DNA of 63,086 nucleotides from Candidatus Hydrogenedentota bacterium (lineage in GTDB: Bacteria > Hydrogenedentota > Hydrogenedentia > Hydrogenedentales > CAITNO01), in NCBI GenBank assembly GCA_903893795.1, contig CAITNO010000121.1, forward strand, positions 1 to 63,086, read 5' to 3'. The notes under the pieces are model-generated. The model was not told the DNA's origin. It saw only the letters and a program-made list of their open reading frames with translations, and did no database searches. A program made the position numbers and the translations under genes. Shown here in pieces: positions 36,072 to 44,831 of the stretch. Position 1 is the first letter of the stretch, and each line of letters starts with the position of its first letter.

Positions 36072-36371
36072 ATGGCAGAGAGCGCAAAGGCAAAGACCAA
36101 GGGGCAGATTGTGGCGGCCATCGCCGAAAAGACGGGGCTGACAAAAAAGCAGGTGGACGATGTGCTTGCCGCACAGGCTGAACTCGCCTACGCGGAAGCG
36201 GCGGCCGGTTTCACCATTCCCGGCATCGGCAAACTGGCCGTGGTGCAGCGCGCCGCCCGCAGCGGCCGCAATCCGGCCACCGGCGAAACGATCCAGATTC
36301 CCGCGAAGAAGAGCGTGAAATTCCGTGTCGCCAAGACCGCCAAGGACGCCATCGCGGGCTCCGAGGGTTAA
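36072..36371 (+). CDS. hup: HU/IHF-family DNA-binding protein
   Basis: A 99-residue protein. The family arm GRNPATGETIQIPAKKSVKFR is intact, with the basic residues that insert into the DNA minor groove, and KQVDDVLAAQAELAYAEAAAGFTIPGIGKL forms the dimer core. HU dimers bend DNA and organise the nucleoid. It has a Lys/Ala-rich start (AESAKAKTKGQIVAAIAEKTG). AGGAG lies 11 bases upstream. It is expressed from a strong sigma-70 promoter. Confidence 0.93.
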   Translation: MAESAKAKTKGQIVAAIAEKTGLTKKQVDDVLAAQAELAYAEAAAGFTIPGIGKLAVVQRAARSGRNPATGETIQIPAKKSVKFRVAKTAKDAIAGSEG

Positions 36372-36459
36372 TCCCCCTTTGAAAACCGGTACACGCTTCC
36401 CCCACTGTAAACAGGTGCCCTTGTGCGTCCTGTGCGGTGCGGGGAAGCGGTGCCGGGGT

Positions 36460-37938
36460 TCACACACCGCGCACGCGGGCAAAGTTGATGAATCCCCGTT
36501 CAACGTCCGTGTCGAGCAGTTTCACCTGCACATGGTCGCCCACATCCAGACCGCTGAACCCGCGCACCACCTTTCCTTCCACCGGCGGGGCAAAAATACG
36601 GACCCAGGTGCCTTTCTCCGAGGCGCCCGTCACAATGGCGTCAAAGAGTTCTCCCCCCCGCTTGGACAGCAGCAGCGCTGCGGCCGATTTGGCCACCTGC
36701 CGTTCCACCTTTGAAACATTGCCTTCCTGTATCGTGCAATGCCGCGCCAGTTCGTCCAAGGTCTCCGTGTCATAAGGCACCGGTTGTCCCGCGATGGCGG
36801 CTTTAAGCAGCCGCTGCGTAATCACGTCCGGGTAGCGCCGGTTGGGCGCCGTCGAGTGGGAATAGTTCTTCACGGCCAACCCGAAATGACCTACGGGCTT
36901 TTCCCCGGGCAGGTCCACGGCGTACTCTCCGGCACCCATGAGCTTGATGACGGACAACGAAAGGTCCGGAAAACTCTGCGGGTCCGCCACGCTTCTCTCG
37001 TCCAGGAACATTTCCAGGGCCCGTCCGTCCGGTTCCGCAGACAGCTTGAAATTGACCCCTGCGGCCAGTTCCACGATGCGTGCCCACCGTTCCGGCGAGC
37101 GCAGCACTCGCCGCAGCGAGGGAAATCCCTTCTTGTCCAGATAGGAGGCCGTCACACCATTCGCCGCGATCATGAAGTCTTCAATGAGGTATTTTGCCCG
37201 GTTCTTCTGCTCAGATTTCAGGCCCGAAAGCATGTCCCCTTCGAAAACAGCCTTTGTTTCCGTGGTTTGAAGCGTCAGTGCACCGCGTTCGTGACGTAGC
37301 CCCTTGAGAACTTGGGCCACACGGTCCTGGATGCGTAACTGTTCTTCAAGCCCGGGCACCGCCGCCAATGTGGGCGGTGCTGGCGCCTCGCCCTCAAGCC
37401 ACGGAGCCACCGAATCGTACGCCAGTTTTGCATGGTTCAGCACCGTGGCGCGGTAGACATCCGACTCGCCAACGGTGCCATCCACGGCGATAACCGCCTC
37501 GACCACAAGGGCCAGCCGCGCCTCCTTTTCGTTGAGCGAGCTGAGGCCTGTCGACAGTTTCTCGGGCAGCATGGGAAAGATGGCCGCTGCCGTGTACACC
37601 GACATCGTGTTTTCCGCGGCGTGCCCGTCCGTGGCGGACCCCGTTTTCACCAGCGCATCAACATCGGCGATGGCGATAAATATCTTCGTCGAGCCGTCGG
37701 GCAGGGCCTCGGCATAGGTGAGTTGGTCCAGGTCGAGGGAATCATCATTGTCGATGGAGCACCAAAGGAGTTCCCGCATGTCACGGATGGAGGGGGCCAT
37801 CTCGATGACCGCCGCCTCGAGTTGGTCGACTTCCGCCACGACGGCAGGGGAGAATTCCGGCAACAGTCCGCGCTCCTTCATGGCCCGCTGTGCGATGCTG
37901 ATAAGTTGCTCCCGGTTCGCCTGATCAGTGATGTTCAT
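36460..37938 (-). CDS. RNase II/R-type exoribonuclease (RNB domain)
   Basis: A 492-residue protein from ATG 37938 (GGGGA 8 bases upstream). The RNB catalytic region IDNDDSLDLDQLTYAE keeps three of the four aspartates used for Mg binding in RNase II; the last is Gln. A shortened N-terminus lacks clear cold-shock domains. The RNB body has NRRYPDVITQRLL and NYSHSTAPNRRYPD, and a C-terminal S1-like part (GTWVRIFAPPVEGKVVRGFSGL). Processive 3'-5' RNA decay is the likely role. The Asp to Gln change appears to mark a subfamily rather than damage, since the rest is intact. Confidence 0.88.
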   Translation of the reverse strand: MNITDQANREQLISIAQRAMKERGLLPEFSPAVVAEVDQLEAAVIEMAPSIRDMRELLWCSIDNDDSLDLDQLTYAEALPDGSTKIFIAIADVDALVKTGSATDGHAAENTMSVYTAAAIFPMLPEKLSTGLSSLNEKEARLALVVEAVIAVDGTVGESDVYRATVLNHAKLAYDSVAPWLEGEAPAPPTLAAVPGLEEQLRIQDRVAQVLKGLRHERGALTLQTTETKAVFEGDMLSGLKSEQKNRAKYLIEDFMIAANGVTASYLDKKGFPSLRRVLRSPERWARIVELAAGVNFKLSAEPDGRALEMFLDERSVADPQSFPDLSLSVIKLMGAGEYAVDLPGEKPVGHFGLAVKNYSHSTAPNRRYPDVITQRLLKAAIAGQPVPYDTETLDELARHCTIQEGNVSKVERQVAKSAAALLLSKRGGELFDAIVTGASEKGTWVRIFAPPVEGKVVRGFSGLDVGDHVQVKLLDTDVERGFINFARVRGV

Positions 37939-38439
37939 GCGTGCGTTCCCCGTTGGTGTCTGCCTATTATGCGACAACTTCTGTCGCATTTTAGCCGGAC
38001 CGCGTTAGGGTTTCAATAAGCTGGCGCATCGTTCGTAGAGTAGGCTTTCAGCCTCCTTCATCAAGAAACTGTGTTCCCTGAATCGAAAAGCAACGACGGG
38101 ACGGACATCAACATGCCTCTGTCTACCGTTTGGCTTACACACACGACAACGATTGTCCGCACCAACGTCCGTCCGCGCTGCAATGAAACGCTGTCGTTCC
38201 TTTCGTGAAACTGCGCATGGCGCAGACATTCCAAGGGAGTAGTCCGACCTGTGTCTAGGCCCTTTCTTCCCATCAAGGTGCCCAAAATATTGCTTAAAAT
38301 TGACTTTCGCGGCACTTGGAGGCTATTATATCGGCCTTGCTGGTGGCAACTTGGTTTGGCTGTGTCCGCCAGTCCCTCCCCGTGGGCGACCGAGTGCGTC
38401 CTTATTTGTAAGTGGCTTTAGAATAAGGATTTAGAATTA
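37939..38439. other. Intergenic region upstream of the GH4 gene
   Basis: Five hundred bases without a credible gene. Short open frames on the minus strand (for example 38061-38315) have no recognised domain or ribosome site. The promoters of the RNase (minus) and the GH4 glycosidase (plus) should lie here. No clear consensus pair, repeat or RNA fold was found. Confidence 0.4.
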
Positions 38440-39723
38440 ATGAAGCTGACGGTTATCGGCGGCGGAAGTTCCTATACCCCTGAACTGCTGGACGGACTTT
38501 TCAGCCGTCTGGACCAGATCCCCGTCAGTGAAGTGTGGATGATGGACCAGGACGAGCGCCGTCTGGGAATCAATGCCGCCTTTGCCCAACGCATGGCAGA
38601 GAAGAATGGCAACCCCTTCACCGTTCACGCGACCACCGACATGCGCGCCGCTGTGAAAGAAGCCAAGTACGTCGTCACTCAGATTCGCGTGGGCCAGATG
38701 CAGGCGCGGATCAACGACGAGAAGCTGGGTCTCAAGCATGGCATCGTCGGTCAGGAAACGACCGGGGTCGGCGGCTTCGCCTGCGCCCTGCGCACCATTC
38801 CGCGCATTCTGGAAGTCGCCCACGCCATGGAGGAACTGGCCCCCAAGGGCTTCCTCCTCAATTTCACCAATCCCGCAGGCATCAACACCGAGGCGGTGAT
38901 CAAGCACAGCGCCATCCGCACCGTGGGCCTCTGCAATGTGCCCATCGGCATTATCATGGACGTGCTGAAACACACCGGCGGCGAAGTAAGCGACCTCGAA
39001 CTGGACTACGTAGGGCTCAACCATCTCGCATGGGTGCGCAAGTTTGTCTTCCAGGGAGCCGACATTACGGACACGGTCATTGAGAAATTCATCGAAAACG
39101 CCGCGGAAGAGTGGGAGGTCGAGGCCACCTGCGCCAACATGATCACGGCGATTCGCCAGTTGAACATGTTCGTCAACCCTTATCTTCAGTATTACTACTC
39201 CACGGCCACGGTGCTGGAATCAATCAAAGCAAAGGAATGCACCCGCGGCGAGGAAGTGGTGAAGGTGGAAAACACCCTGTTCGAGAAGTACCAGGATGTC
39301 GAACTGAAGGAAAAGCCCGAAGAACTCAGCAAGCGGGGCGGCGCCCATTACTCCACGGCGGCTTTCCACCTGGTGGACGCCATAGAGAACAACCGGAGCA
39401 ACCGCCAGATTGTCTGTTGCCGCAACAATGGCGCGGTCCCAACCTTTGATGATGATGTGTCGGTAGAGATTCCCGCGACCATCGGGAAAAACGGCGCGGT
39501 GGGCATTCCCCAGCCAAGACCGGAACTGCCCATTCGCGGTCTGATGCAACTGGTCAAGGCCTATGAGTCGCTGACGGTGGAGGCCGCCGTCAAGGGCGAC
39601 CGGACCGCCGCGTTCAACGCAATGCTGCTGCACCCCCTGATGCCTGACGCAAACGGATGCAAGGCCCTGCTTGACGACCTGCTCGAAATCAACCGCCCCC
39701 ATTTGCAGGGGACTTTCTTCTAG
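38440..39723 (+). CDS. 6-phospho-beta-glucosidase-type glycoside hydrolase (GH4)
   Basis: A 427-residue protein. GGGSSYTP at 7-14 is the NAD-binding start of GH4 enzymes, which use NAD+ and Mn2+ and a redox mechanism. The metal-binding Cys is in TVGLCNVPIG (about 170) and the histidine in LNHLAWV (about 196). The motif FTNPAGINTEAV is also typical. GH4 members cleave phosphorylated disaccharides; LicH/CelF-like 6-phospho-beta-glucosidases are closest in motif pattern. No PTS gene is present here, so free glycosides are also possible. Confidence 0.9.
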   Translation: MKLTVIGGGSSYTPELLDGLFSRLDQIPVSEVWMMDQDERRLGINAAFAQRMAEKNGNPFTVHATTDMRAAVKEAKYVVTQIRVGQMQARINDEKLGLKHGIVGQETTGVGGFACALRTIPRILEVAHAMEELAPKGFLLNFTNPAGINTEAVIKHSAIRTVGLCNVPIGIIMDVLKHTGGEVSDLELDYVGLNHLAWVRKFVFQGADITDTVIEKFIENAAEEWEVEATCANMITAIRQLNMFVNPYLQYYYSTATVLESIKAKECTRGEEVVKVENTLFEKYQDVELKEKPEELSKRGGAHYSTAAFHLVDAIENNRSNRQIVCCRNNGAVPTFDDDVSVEIPATIGKNGAVGIPQPRPELPIRGLMQLVKAYESLTVEAAVKGDRTAAFNAMLLHPLMPDANGCKALLDDLLEINRPHLQGTFF

Positions 39724-39790
39724 GCGGATCGGCGCCGCATGGCGCCCCGCGTGCTTCGCATACCGGCCCCAGGGGCCAAGGAGAAACACG

Positions 39791-40684
39791 ATGACCCGTC
39801 CAGCCATTTGCCAGACCAGCCTCCCCGGCCGCGAACCCGACAAGCGCGGCAAGGTGCGGGACATCTATGACCTTGGCGACAACCTTCTCATTGTGGCAAC
39901 GGACCGCATCTCGGCCTTCGACTGGGTCAACCCCGTCGGCATTCCCGACAAGGGCCGCATGCTGACCCAGATTTCCCTCTTCTGGTTTGAGCAGGTAAAA
40001 GACCTCTGCACCAACCATCTCATCTCGGCGGACATCGCTGATTTCCCGGCCGAGTTCCAAGCGCACCCGGAAACCTTCGAGGGACGCTCCATGCTCGTGC
40101 GCAAGTGCGAGATTTTCCCCGTGGAATTCATCATCCGCGGCTACCTTGCAGGCAGCGGACTCAAGGAATACCGCCAGCACGGCACCGTCTGCGGTATCCG
40201 ACTCCCCGAAGGACTGGTCGAGGCCAGCAAGCTCGAAAAGCCCATATACACCCCCTCGACGAAGGCGGAATCGGGTCACGACATCAACATAGGCCCCGAA
40301 GAGGCCGCTGAGGTGATCGGCAAAGAGTGGAACGACTTGGCCTCCGCCACCGCCATCGGGGTTTACGAGCGCGCAAGGGACATCGCCGCCGAACGGGGCA
40401 TACTTCTTTGTGACACCAAGTTTGAATTTGGCGTGCGCGAGGGTAAACTCATCCTCGCCGATGAAATACTGACGCCCGACTCGTCGCGTTTCTGGCCGGC
40501 CGACCAATATGAACCCGGCCGGAGCCAGCCAAGCTATGACAAACAGTTCGTGCGCGACTGGCTGGAGACAACCGATTGGGACAAGAATTCCCCGCAGCCC
40601 GCACTGCCCGCGGACGTGGTGGAAAAGACCCGTGCCAAGTACCTGGAAGCCTACACCCGCCTGACGGGAAAAAAGGACCTATAA
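39791..40684 (+). CDS. purC: Phosphoribosylaminoimidazole-succinocarboxamide synthase
   Basis: A 297-residue protein; ATG 39791 follows AAGGAG at 39779-39784. GKVRDIYDLGDNLLIVATDRISAFDW and EFIIRGYLAGSGLKEY are the SAICAR-synthase signatures, as is DTKFEFG near the C-terminus. PurC joins CAIR and aspartate with ATP. Length is as in yeast-type enzymes (about 300) rather than the 237 of E. coli. purF follows after 2 bases, so they form a pair. Confidence 0.95.
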   Translation: MTRPAICQTSLPGREPDKRGKVRDIYDLGDNLLIVATDRISAFDWVNPVGIPDKGRMLTQISLFWFEQVKDLCTNHLISADIADFPAEFQAHPETFEGRSMLVRKCEIFPVEFIIRGYLAGSGLKEYRQHGTVCGIRLPEGLVEASKLEKPIYTPSTKAESGHDINIGPEEAAEVIGKEWNDLASATAIGVYERARDIAAERGILLCDTKFEFGVREGKLILADEILTPDSSRFWPADQYEPGRSQPSYDKQFVRDWLETTDWDKNSPQPALPADVVEKTRAKYLEAYTRLTGKKDL

Positions 40685-40686
40685 TC

Positions 40687-42180
40687 GTGGAATCGGACCA
40701 TTTCTCCCCGCAGGATGAGGCGCTGCTTCCCTCCTGCGATGATGCCGGCCTCGACGACGACCATCTGCATGATGAATGCGGCGTGTTTGGGGTCTTTGGA
40801 CATCCCGAAGCCCCCAAGCTTATCTATCTCGGCCTTTATGCCCTGCAGCACCGCGGCCAGGAGGGTGCGGGCATAGTCTGCGCCGATGAAGGCGTGCTGT
40901 CGGCCCACCGGGGCGTCGGCCTGGTTTCCGACGTCTTCAAGCCCCACAAACTGGCGCGGGTGAGCGGCGATCGCGGCATTGGCCACGTGCGCTATTCCAC
41001 CTTTGGGTCCAGCAACCTGAAAAATGTCCAGCCGCTCGTGGCGGACTATGCCCGCGGTTCCATGGCCGTGGCCCACAACGGCAACATCACCAACGCCGCT
41101 GTGCTGCGCGAGGAACTGGAGGAACAGGGCGCCATCTTCCAGGCGACCACCGACACCACCGTCATCCTTCACCTCATTTCCCGCTCGAAGAAGACAACCT
41201 TCACCGATTGCCTCATCGATGCCCTCAGCCAATTGGTCGGCTCCTACACCGTGGTTGCCATGAACGGCACCGAGGTGGTCGCCGCGCGCGACCCGCACGG
41301 TTTCCGCCCCTTGTGGCTCGGAAAACTGGACGGCGGCTGGGTCCTTGCCAGTGAAACCTGCGCCCTCGACATCATTGACGCAGAGTGGGTCCGCGAGGTT
41401 GAGCCCGGTGAGGTCATCACCATCACCGACACAGGCATCACCTCCGTCAAGCCCTTTAAGCCCGCCGAACCCAAGCAGTGCGTGTTTGAATTCATCTATG
41501 TGGCCCGGCCCGACAGCTACATCTTTGGCAAGAGCGTCGACGAGGTGCGCAAGAATCTTGGCCGTGAACTGGCCCTGGCCGCGCCGGTCGATGCCGATTT
41601 GGTCATGGCCGTTCCCGATTCGAGCAACCCCGCCGCCCTCGGCTATTCGCACCAGTCCGGCCTGCCCTTCGATATGGGCTTCATCCGAAACCACTACGTC
41701 GGCCGCACCTTCATCGAGCCTGACCAGGGCATCCGCGATTTCGGCGTCAAGATCAAGCTCAATCCCTCGCGGCACGCCGTGTCCGGAAAGCGCATCGTTC
41801 TGGTAGATGACAGCATCGTGCGCGGGACCACTGCCAAGAAGATCATCAAGATGCTCCGCGCCTGCGGCGCCAAAGAGGTCCACTTCCGCATCGCATCGCC
41901 CAAGATCATCGCCTCCTGCTTCTACGGGATTGACACCCCGAACAAGCGCAAACTCATCGCCCACAATATGAAAGTCGAGGACATCCGCGACTATCTCGGC
42001 GTGGACTCACTGGCCTATCTGGATATCGATGCCCTCCTCCGGGCCACCGGATGCGACATTTCCCATTTCTGCACCGCCTGCTTCACCGGCAATTATCCCA
42101 CGCTCGTGCCCGATGACTACATCCCCAAAACCAACAACAAACGGCACGTTGACCACAGCACGGAAGTGTACGGGACATAG
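40687..42180 (+). CDS. purF: Amidophosphoribosyltransferase
   Basis: A 497-residue protein starting at GTG 40687, two bases after purC. Residues 1-30 form a propeptide removed to expose the catalytic Cys31 of CGVFGVFG. The glutaminase domain has LQHRGQEGAGI and GHVRYSTFG. The phosphoribosyltransferase PRPP loop is IVLVDDSIVRGTT. Cys residues in KQCVFEFIY, IASCFYGID and SHFCTACFTG match the 4Fe-4S ligands of the Bacillus-type enzyme. PurF makes phosphoribosylamine from PRPP and glutamine, the first committed purine step. Confidence 0.96.
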   Translation: MESDHFSPQDEALLPSCDDAGLDDDHLHDECGVFGVFGHPEAPKLIYLGLYALQHRGQEGAGIVCADEGVLSAHRGVGLVSDVFKPHKLARVSGDRGIGHVRYSTFGSSNLKNVQPLVADYARGSMAVAHNGNITNAAVLREELEEQGAIFQATTDTTVILHLISRSKKTTFTDCLIDALSQLVGSYTVVAMNGTEVVAARDPHGFRPLWLGKLDGGWVLASETCALDIIDAEWVREVEPGEVITITDTGITSVKPFKPAEPKQCVFEFIYVARPDSYIFGKSVDEVRKNLGRELALAAPVDADLVMAVPDSSNPAALGYSHQSGLPFDMGFIRNHYVGRTFIEPDQGIRDFGVKIKLNPSRHAVSGKRIVLVDDSIVRGTTAKKIIKMLRACGAKEVHFRIASPKIIASCFYGIDTPNKRKLIAHNMKVEDIRDYLGVDSLAYLDIDALLRATGCDISHFCTACFTGNYPTLVPDDYIPKTNNKRHVDHSTEVYGT

Positions 42181-42309
42181 CAGCCGGGAGAACCGGCAAC
42201 CCTGCCGCCCTTGCCCTGTTCTGATTCTCCGGCCCATTTGATTTGGCTTCCGGAAAGTGTTTGAATGCTTCCCGTTTGGCAGCAACGCATACGCTAAAGG
42301 AAGTGACAA

Positions 42310-43320
42310 ATGGCTCCTCTGCACGTCGCCATTGTGGGCATGGGCAACATCGGAAATGTCCATGCCCGCTGTTACCAGGCCAACCCCAAGACCAAGATTG
42401 CGGCCGTCTGCGACATCATCCGGGAAAAGGCCGATGCGGCCGTTGCCGCCTATGGTGCACGGGCTTTTTACAGCGTGAAAGACATGCTCAAGTCTGGCAT
42501 CCGCATCGACTGCGCCAGCATGTGCACCGCAGGCAAGGAAAATGGGGGAGACCACTACACCCCCACCATGGAACTCCTCTCCGCGGGCATCCCGACGCTG
42601 GGGGAAAAGCCCATTTCCAACGATGTGGACAAGGCGAAGAAGATGGTGGCACTGGCGAAAAAGAACAACGTCCGATATGCCATCGACCTGAACCACCGTT
42701 TCACCCCGGCTGCCAAGCTGGCCAAGCAGTGGGTGACCGACGGGCGCCTGGGCCATCTGCACATCATCAACATGACCATGTGGATAGACAATCCCAACGA
42801 GACGGCCGAACATTTCCACGCCCGTGCCCTCCACCCGCACTCCATCGACGTGATGCGCTACTTCTGCGGTGATGTCGCCAAGGTGCAGGCCTTCTTCAAC
42901 CGCGGGCAAACCCGAGACGGCAAGACGCGCCACTGCTGGTCCAACCTCCAGGCCAACATGCTCTTTGAAAACGGCGTCGTCGGCCATCTCACCGGCAGTT
43001 ACGATGCCGGCGGCGGCTTTGGCCTGGAACGCTGCGAAGTGACCGGAAGTCTGGGCCGTTTCGTCCTGGAAGAGGCCTGTGAGGACCTCACCCTCTACAG
43101 CCGAGACGACAGCACCCGCGAGGCCCACCATCATCTGGGCGGCATGACTAATTTCGGCGAAACCTTCGCCTCGCGCATCAGCGTCTGGGTGGACCAGAAC
43201 GTGAAGAAGGTAAAACCCGAACAGGTGGACGGGAGTGGGGAGGACGCCCTGCGCGCACAGAAGATCATCGAGGCCTGTATCGCTTCCTGGGAATCCAACA
43301 AGGTGATTGCGGTAAAATAG
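42310..43320 (+). CDS. Gfo/Idh/MocA-family oxidoreductase
   Basis: A 336-residue protein. ATG 42310 follows AAAGGAAGTG. The NAD(P)-binding start is VAIVGMGNIGNVHARCY with the GxGxxG pattern. GEKPISNDVDKAKKMV is the family EKP motif, with the catalytic Lys. The C-terminal half has HPHSIDVMRYFCGDV. These enzymes oxidise or reduce sugars or inositols. The gene heads a cluster with a sugar-isomerase-like and a sulfatase-like gene, which suggests degradation of an unusual sugar. Confidence 0.88.
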   Translation: MAPLHVAIVGMGNIGNVHARCYQANPKTKIAAVCDIIREKADAAVAAYGARAFYSVKDMLKSGIRIDCASMCTAGKENGGDHYTPTMELLSAGIPTLGEKPISNDVDKAKKMVALAKKNNVRYAIDLNHRFTPAAKLAKQWVTDGRLGHLHIINMTMWIDNPNETAEHFHARALHPHSIDVMRYFCGDVAKVQAFFNRGQTRDGKTRHCWSNLQANMLFENGVVGHLTGSYDAGGGFGLERCEVTGSLGRFVLEEACEDLTLYSRDDSTREAHHHLGGMTNFGETFASRISVWVDQNVKKVKPEQVDGSGEDALRAQKIIEACIASWESNKVIAVK

Positions 43321-43358
43321 TGGAAGAAAAACCGAACGAACACCGAAAGTTGCGCACT

Positions 43359-43577
43359 ATGATTGATAATCTTCACCCCAACATATTGAGGGACGCAGGA
43401 GAGAATCCCGTAGCGGTCCAAATACCGTATGATGAATGGCTGCAAATACTGGCTGTGCTCAAGCCAATGATAGTAGCGCCGAAGGAGGACGTAACGTTGA
43501 ATTCGTACGTGGGTAGCCTTCACTTCGAGGGGGACCCTGTCGAATGGCAGCGCAAGATGCGGGAAGAGTGGGAATGA
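43359..43577 (+). CDS. Antitoxin-like small protein of a PIN toxin pair
   Basis: About 72 residues from ATG 43359 (an 85-residue form would start at the GTG 43320, overlapping the upstream stop). MIDNLHPNILRDAGENPVAVQIPYDEWLQIL resembles the N-terminus of antitoxins that precede VapC toxins; the C-terminus is acidic. Its stop overlaps the toxin start as ATGA. Its placement, size and coupling with a PIN-domain gene support the role; no exact family is claimed. Confidence 0.6.
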   Translation: MIDNLHPNILRDAGENPVAVQIPYDEWLQILAVLKPMIVAPKEDVTLNSYVGSLHFEGDPVEWQRKMREEWE

Positions 43578-43954
43578 ATCCATCGGATTTCGTTCTCGAC
43601 ACAAATTGTCTTCTGATGTTGCTCGATGGGCGGGTGCGGCCGCGTTTGCTTGTTCCGGGATATGCTGTTTCTATAGTCTCAGAAATGGAATTACTCTGTT
43701 TTCCTGGCATTACCCCGGATCAGGAGAAGACTATTCGGTCATTCCTCTCACAAATGCACATGGTGGGCCTGGAGGATGCCGTGCGGAATGGCGCAATCTT
43801 CCTCAGGCGCAAATATCGGATCAAGCTTCCAGACGCAATCGTCGCCGCCACAGGGATGGTGATGAACGCTACCGTCGTGACGGATGACTCCCATTTCTCA
43901 CGTTTGGAGGAAGTTCGAATATCCACAGTGAGAGCATGGAGTGACAACTGCTGA
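43574..43954 (+). CDS. VapC-type PIN-domain toxin
   Basis: A 126-residue protein starting at ATG 43574 inside the antitoxin stop, with GGGAAG upstream. The four PIN acidic residues are visible: Asp9 (VLDTN), Glu37 (SEMELL), Asp87 (LPDAIVAAT) and Asp104/105 (VTDDSHF). VapC toxins cleave tRNA or rRNA and are neutralised by the paired antitoxin. The pair breaks the sugar cluster between the Gfo/Idh and TIM-barrel genes. Confidence 0.85.
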   Translation: MNPSDFVLDTNCLLMLLDGRVRPRLLVPGYAVSIVSEMELLCFPGITPDQEKTIRSFLSQMHMVGLEDAVRNGAIFLRRKYRIKLPDAIVAATGMVMNATVVTDDSHFSRLEEVRISTVRAWSDNC

Positions 43955-44005
43955 AGCGAAAGCTGAAGCGATAATACCAATTCTCCTGGGAGGAATTCGT
44001 CAAAT

Positions 44006-44806
44006 ATGTTCTCATTAGGCGTTAACACCGTCCTCTTCGGCGGCTTCGACTTTCGCACCGCCATGGAGCACATCAAGTGGGCCGGTTACGACGGCGCCGA
44101 AATCTCCGCCATCAAGGGTATGTGCGAGCATCTCTGCCTGGACAACTGGCGGGCGCAGGCGGCCGACATCAAGGCTATTTCCCAGGACCTGGCCCTGCCC
44201 ATCACCGCCATGGAAGAGGCCGCGCTCGATGAGGACCGGCTCTTGCTCGCCTATGAGGCCGCCGCAGAGATTGGAATCCCCGTGGTAAATGTGGGGCCGG
44301 GCGGTCGAAGCAACAGTGGGGAAGACCTCAACACCTCCATTGCACTTCTGGCGAAGTTGGCGGAGAAGGCAGAGTCCTTCGGTGTGACTCTCTGCGTCAA
44401 GGCCCATGTCGGCGCGGCCATATGGAACACGCCCACCACGCTGGCAGCCATGGCACAGATCGATTCGCCCGCTTTCGGCATTGACATGGACCCCAGCCAC
44501 ATTCACCGCTGTGGCGAACTGCCCCGCGTGGCCCTGGAGCAGGTCCTGTCGCGCGTCAAACATGTCCACATCCGCGACTGTGCCGGACCGGGCCCATCTC
44601 CGGGCACGCCCGAAATGCAGGCATGCGGACGTGGCGACATCGACCTTTTGGGCTACTGCCGCGTATTGGTGGAGGCTGGCTATGACGGCCCCGTCAACCT
44701 TGAAGTCATCGGCGCGGGTAGCTACCCCTTGAGCCGCTGCGCCAGCATCGCGGCGGAGAGTTATGGTTTTCTCAATGCCTGCCTGAAACAGGGCGGCGGG
44801 CGCTGA
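44006..44806 (+). CDS. Xylose-isomerase-like TIM-barrel sugar epimerase/isomerase
   Basis: A 266-residue protein with GGGAGGA before ATG 44006. It has the AP-endonuclease-2/xylose-isomerase fold (SLGVNTVLFGGFDF, GYDGAEISAIKG, FGIDMDPSHIHRCGE, VKHVHIRDCAGP). Metal ligands would be Glu, Asp, His and Glu at the barrel mouth. Family members isomerise or epimerise keto-sugars. It is 26 bases before the sulfatase-like gene, so they are likely co-transcribed. Confidence 0.85.
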   Translation: MFSLGVNTVLFGGFDFRTAMEHIKWAGYDGAEISAIKGMCEHLCLDNWRAQAADIKAISQDLALPITAMEEAALDEDRLLLAYEAAAEIGIPVVNVGPGGRSNSGEDLNTSIALLAKLAEKAESFGVTLCVKAHVGAAIWNTPTTLAAMAQIDSPAFGIDMDPSHIHRCGELPRVALEQVLSRVKHVHIRDCAGPGPSPGTPEMQACGRGDIDLLGYCRVLVEAGYDGPVNLEVIGAGSYPLSRCASIAAESYGFLNACLKQGGGR

Positions 44807-44831
44807 AACCCCAACCGGGAAGGAGCATGAC

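Noticed and set aside
37990..38439. Minus-strand short frames as small genes
   Set aside because: No ribosome site, no domain, and codon pattern unlike that of neighbours.
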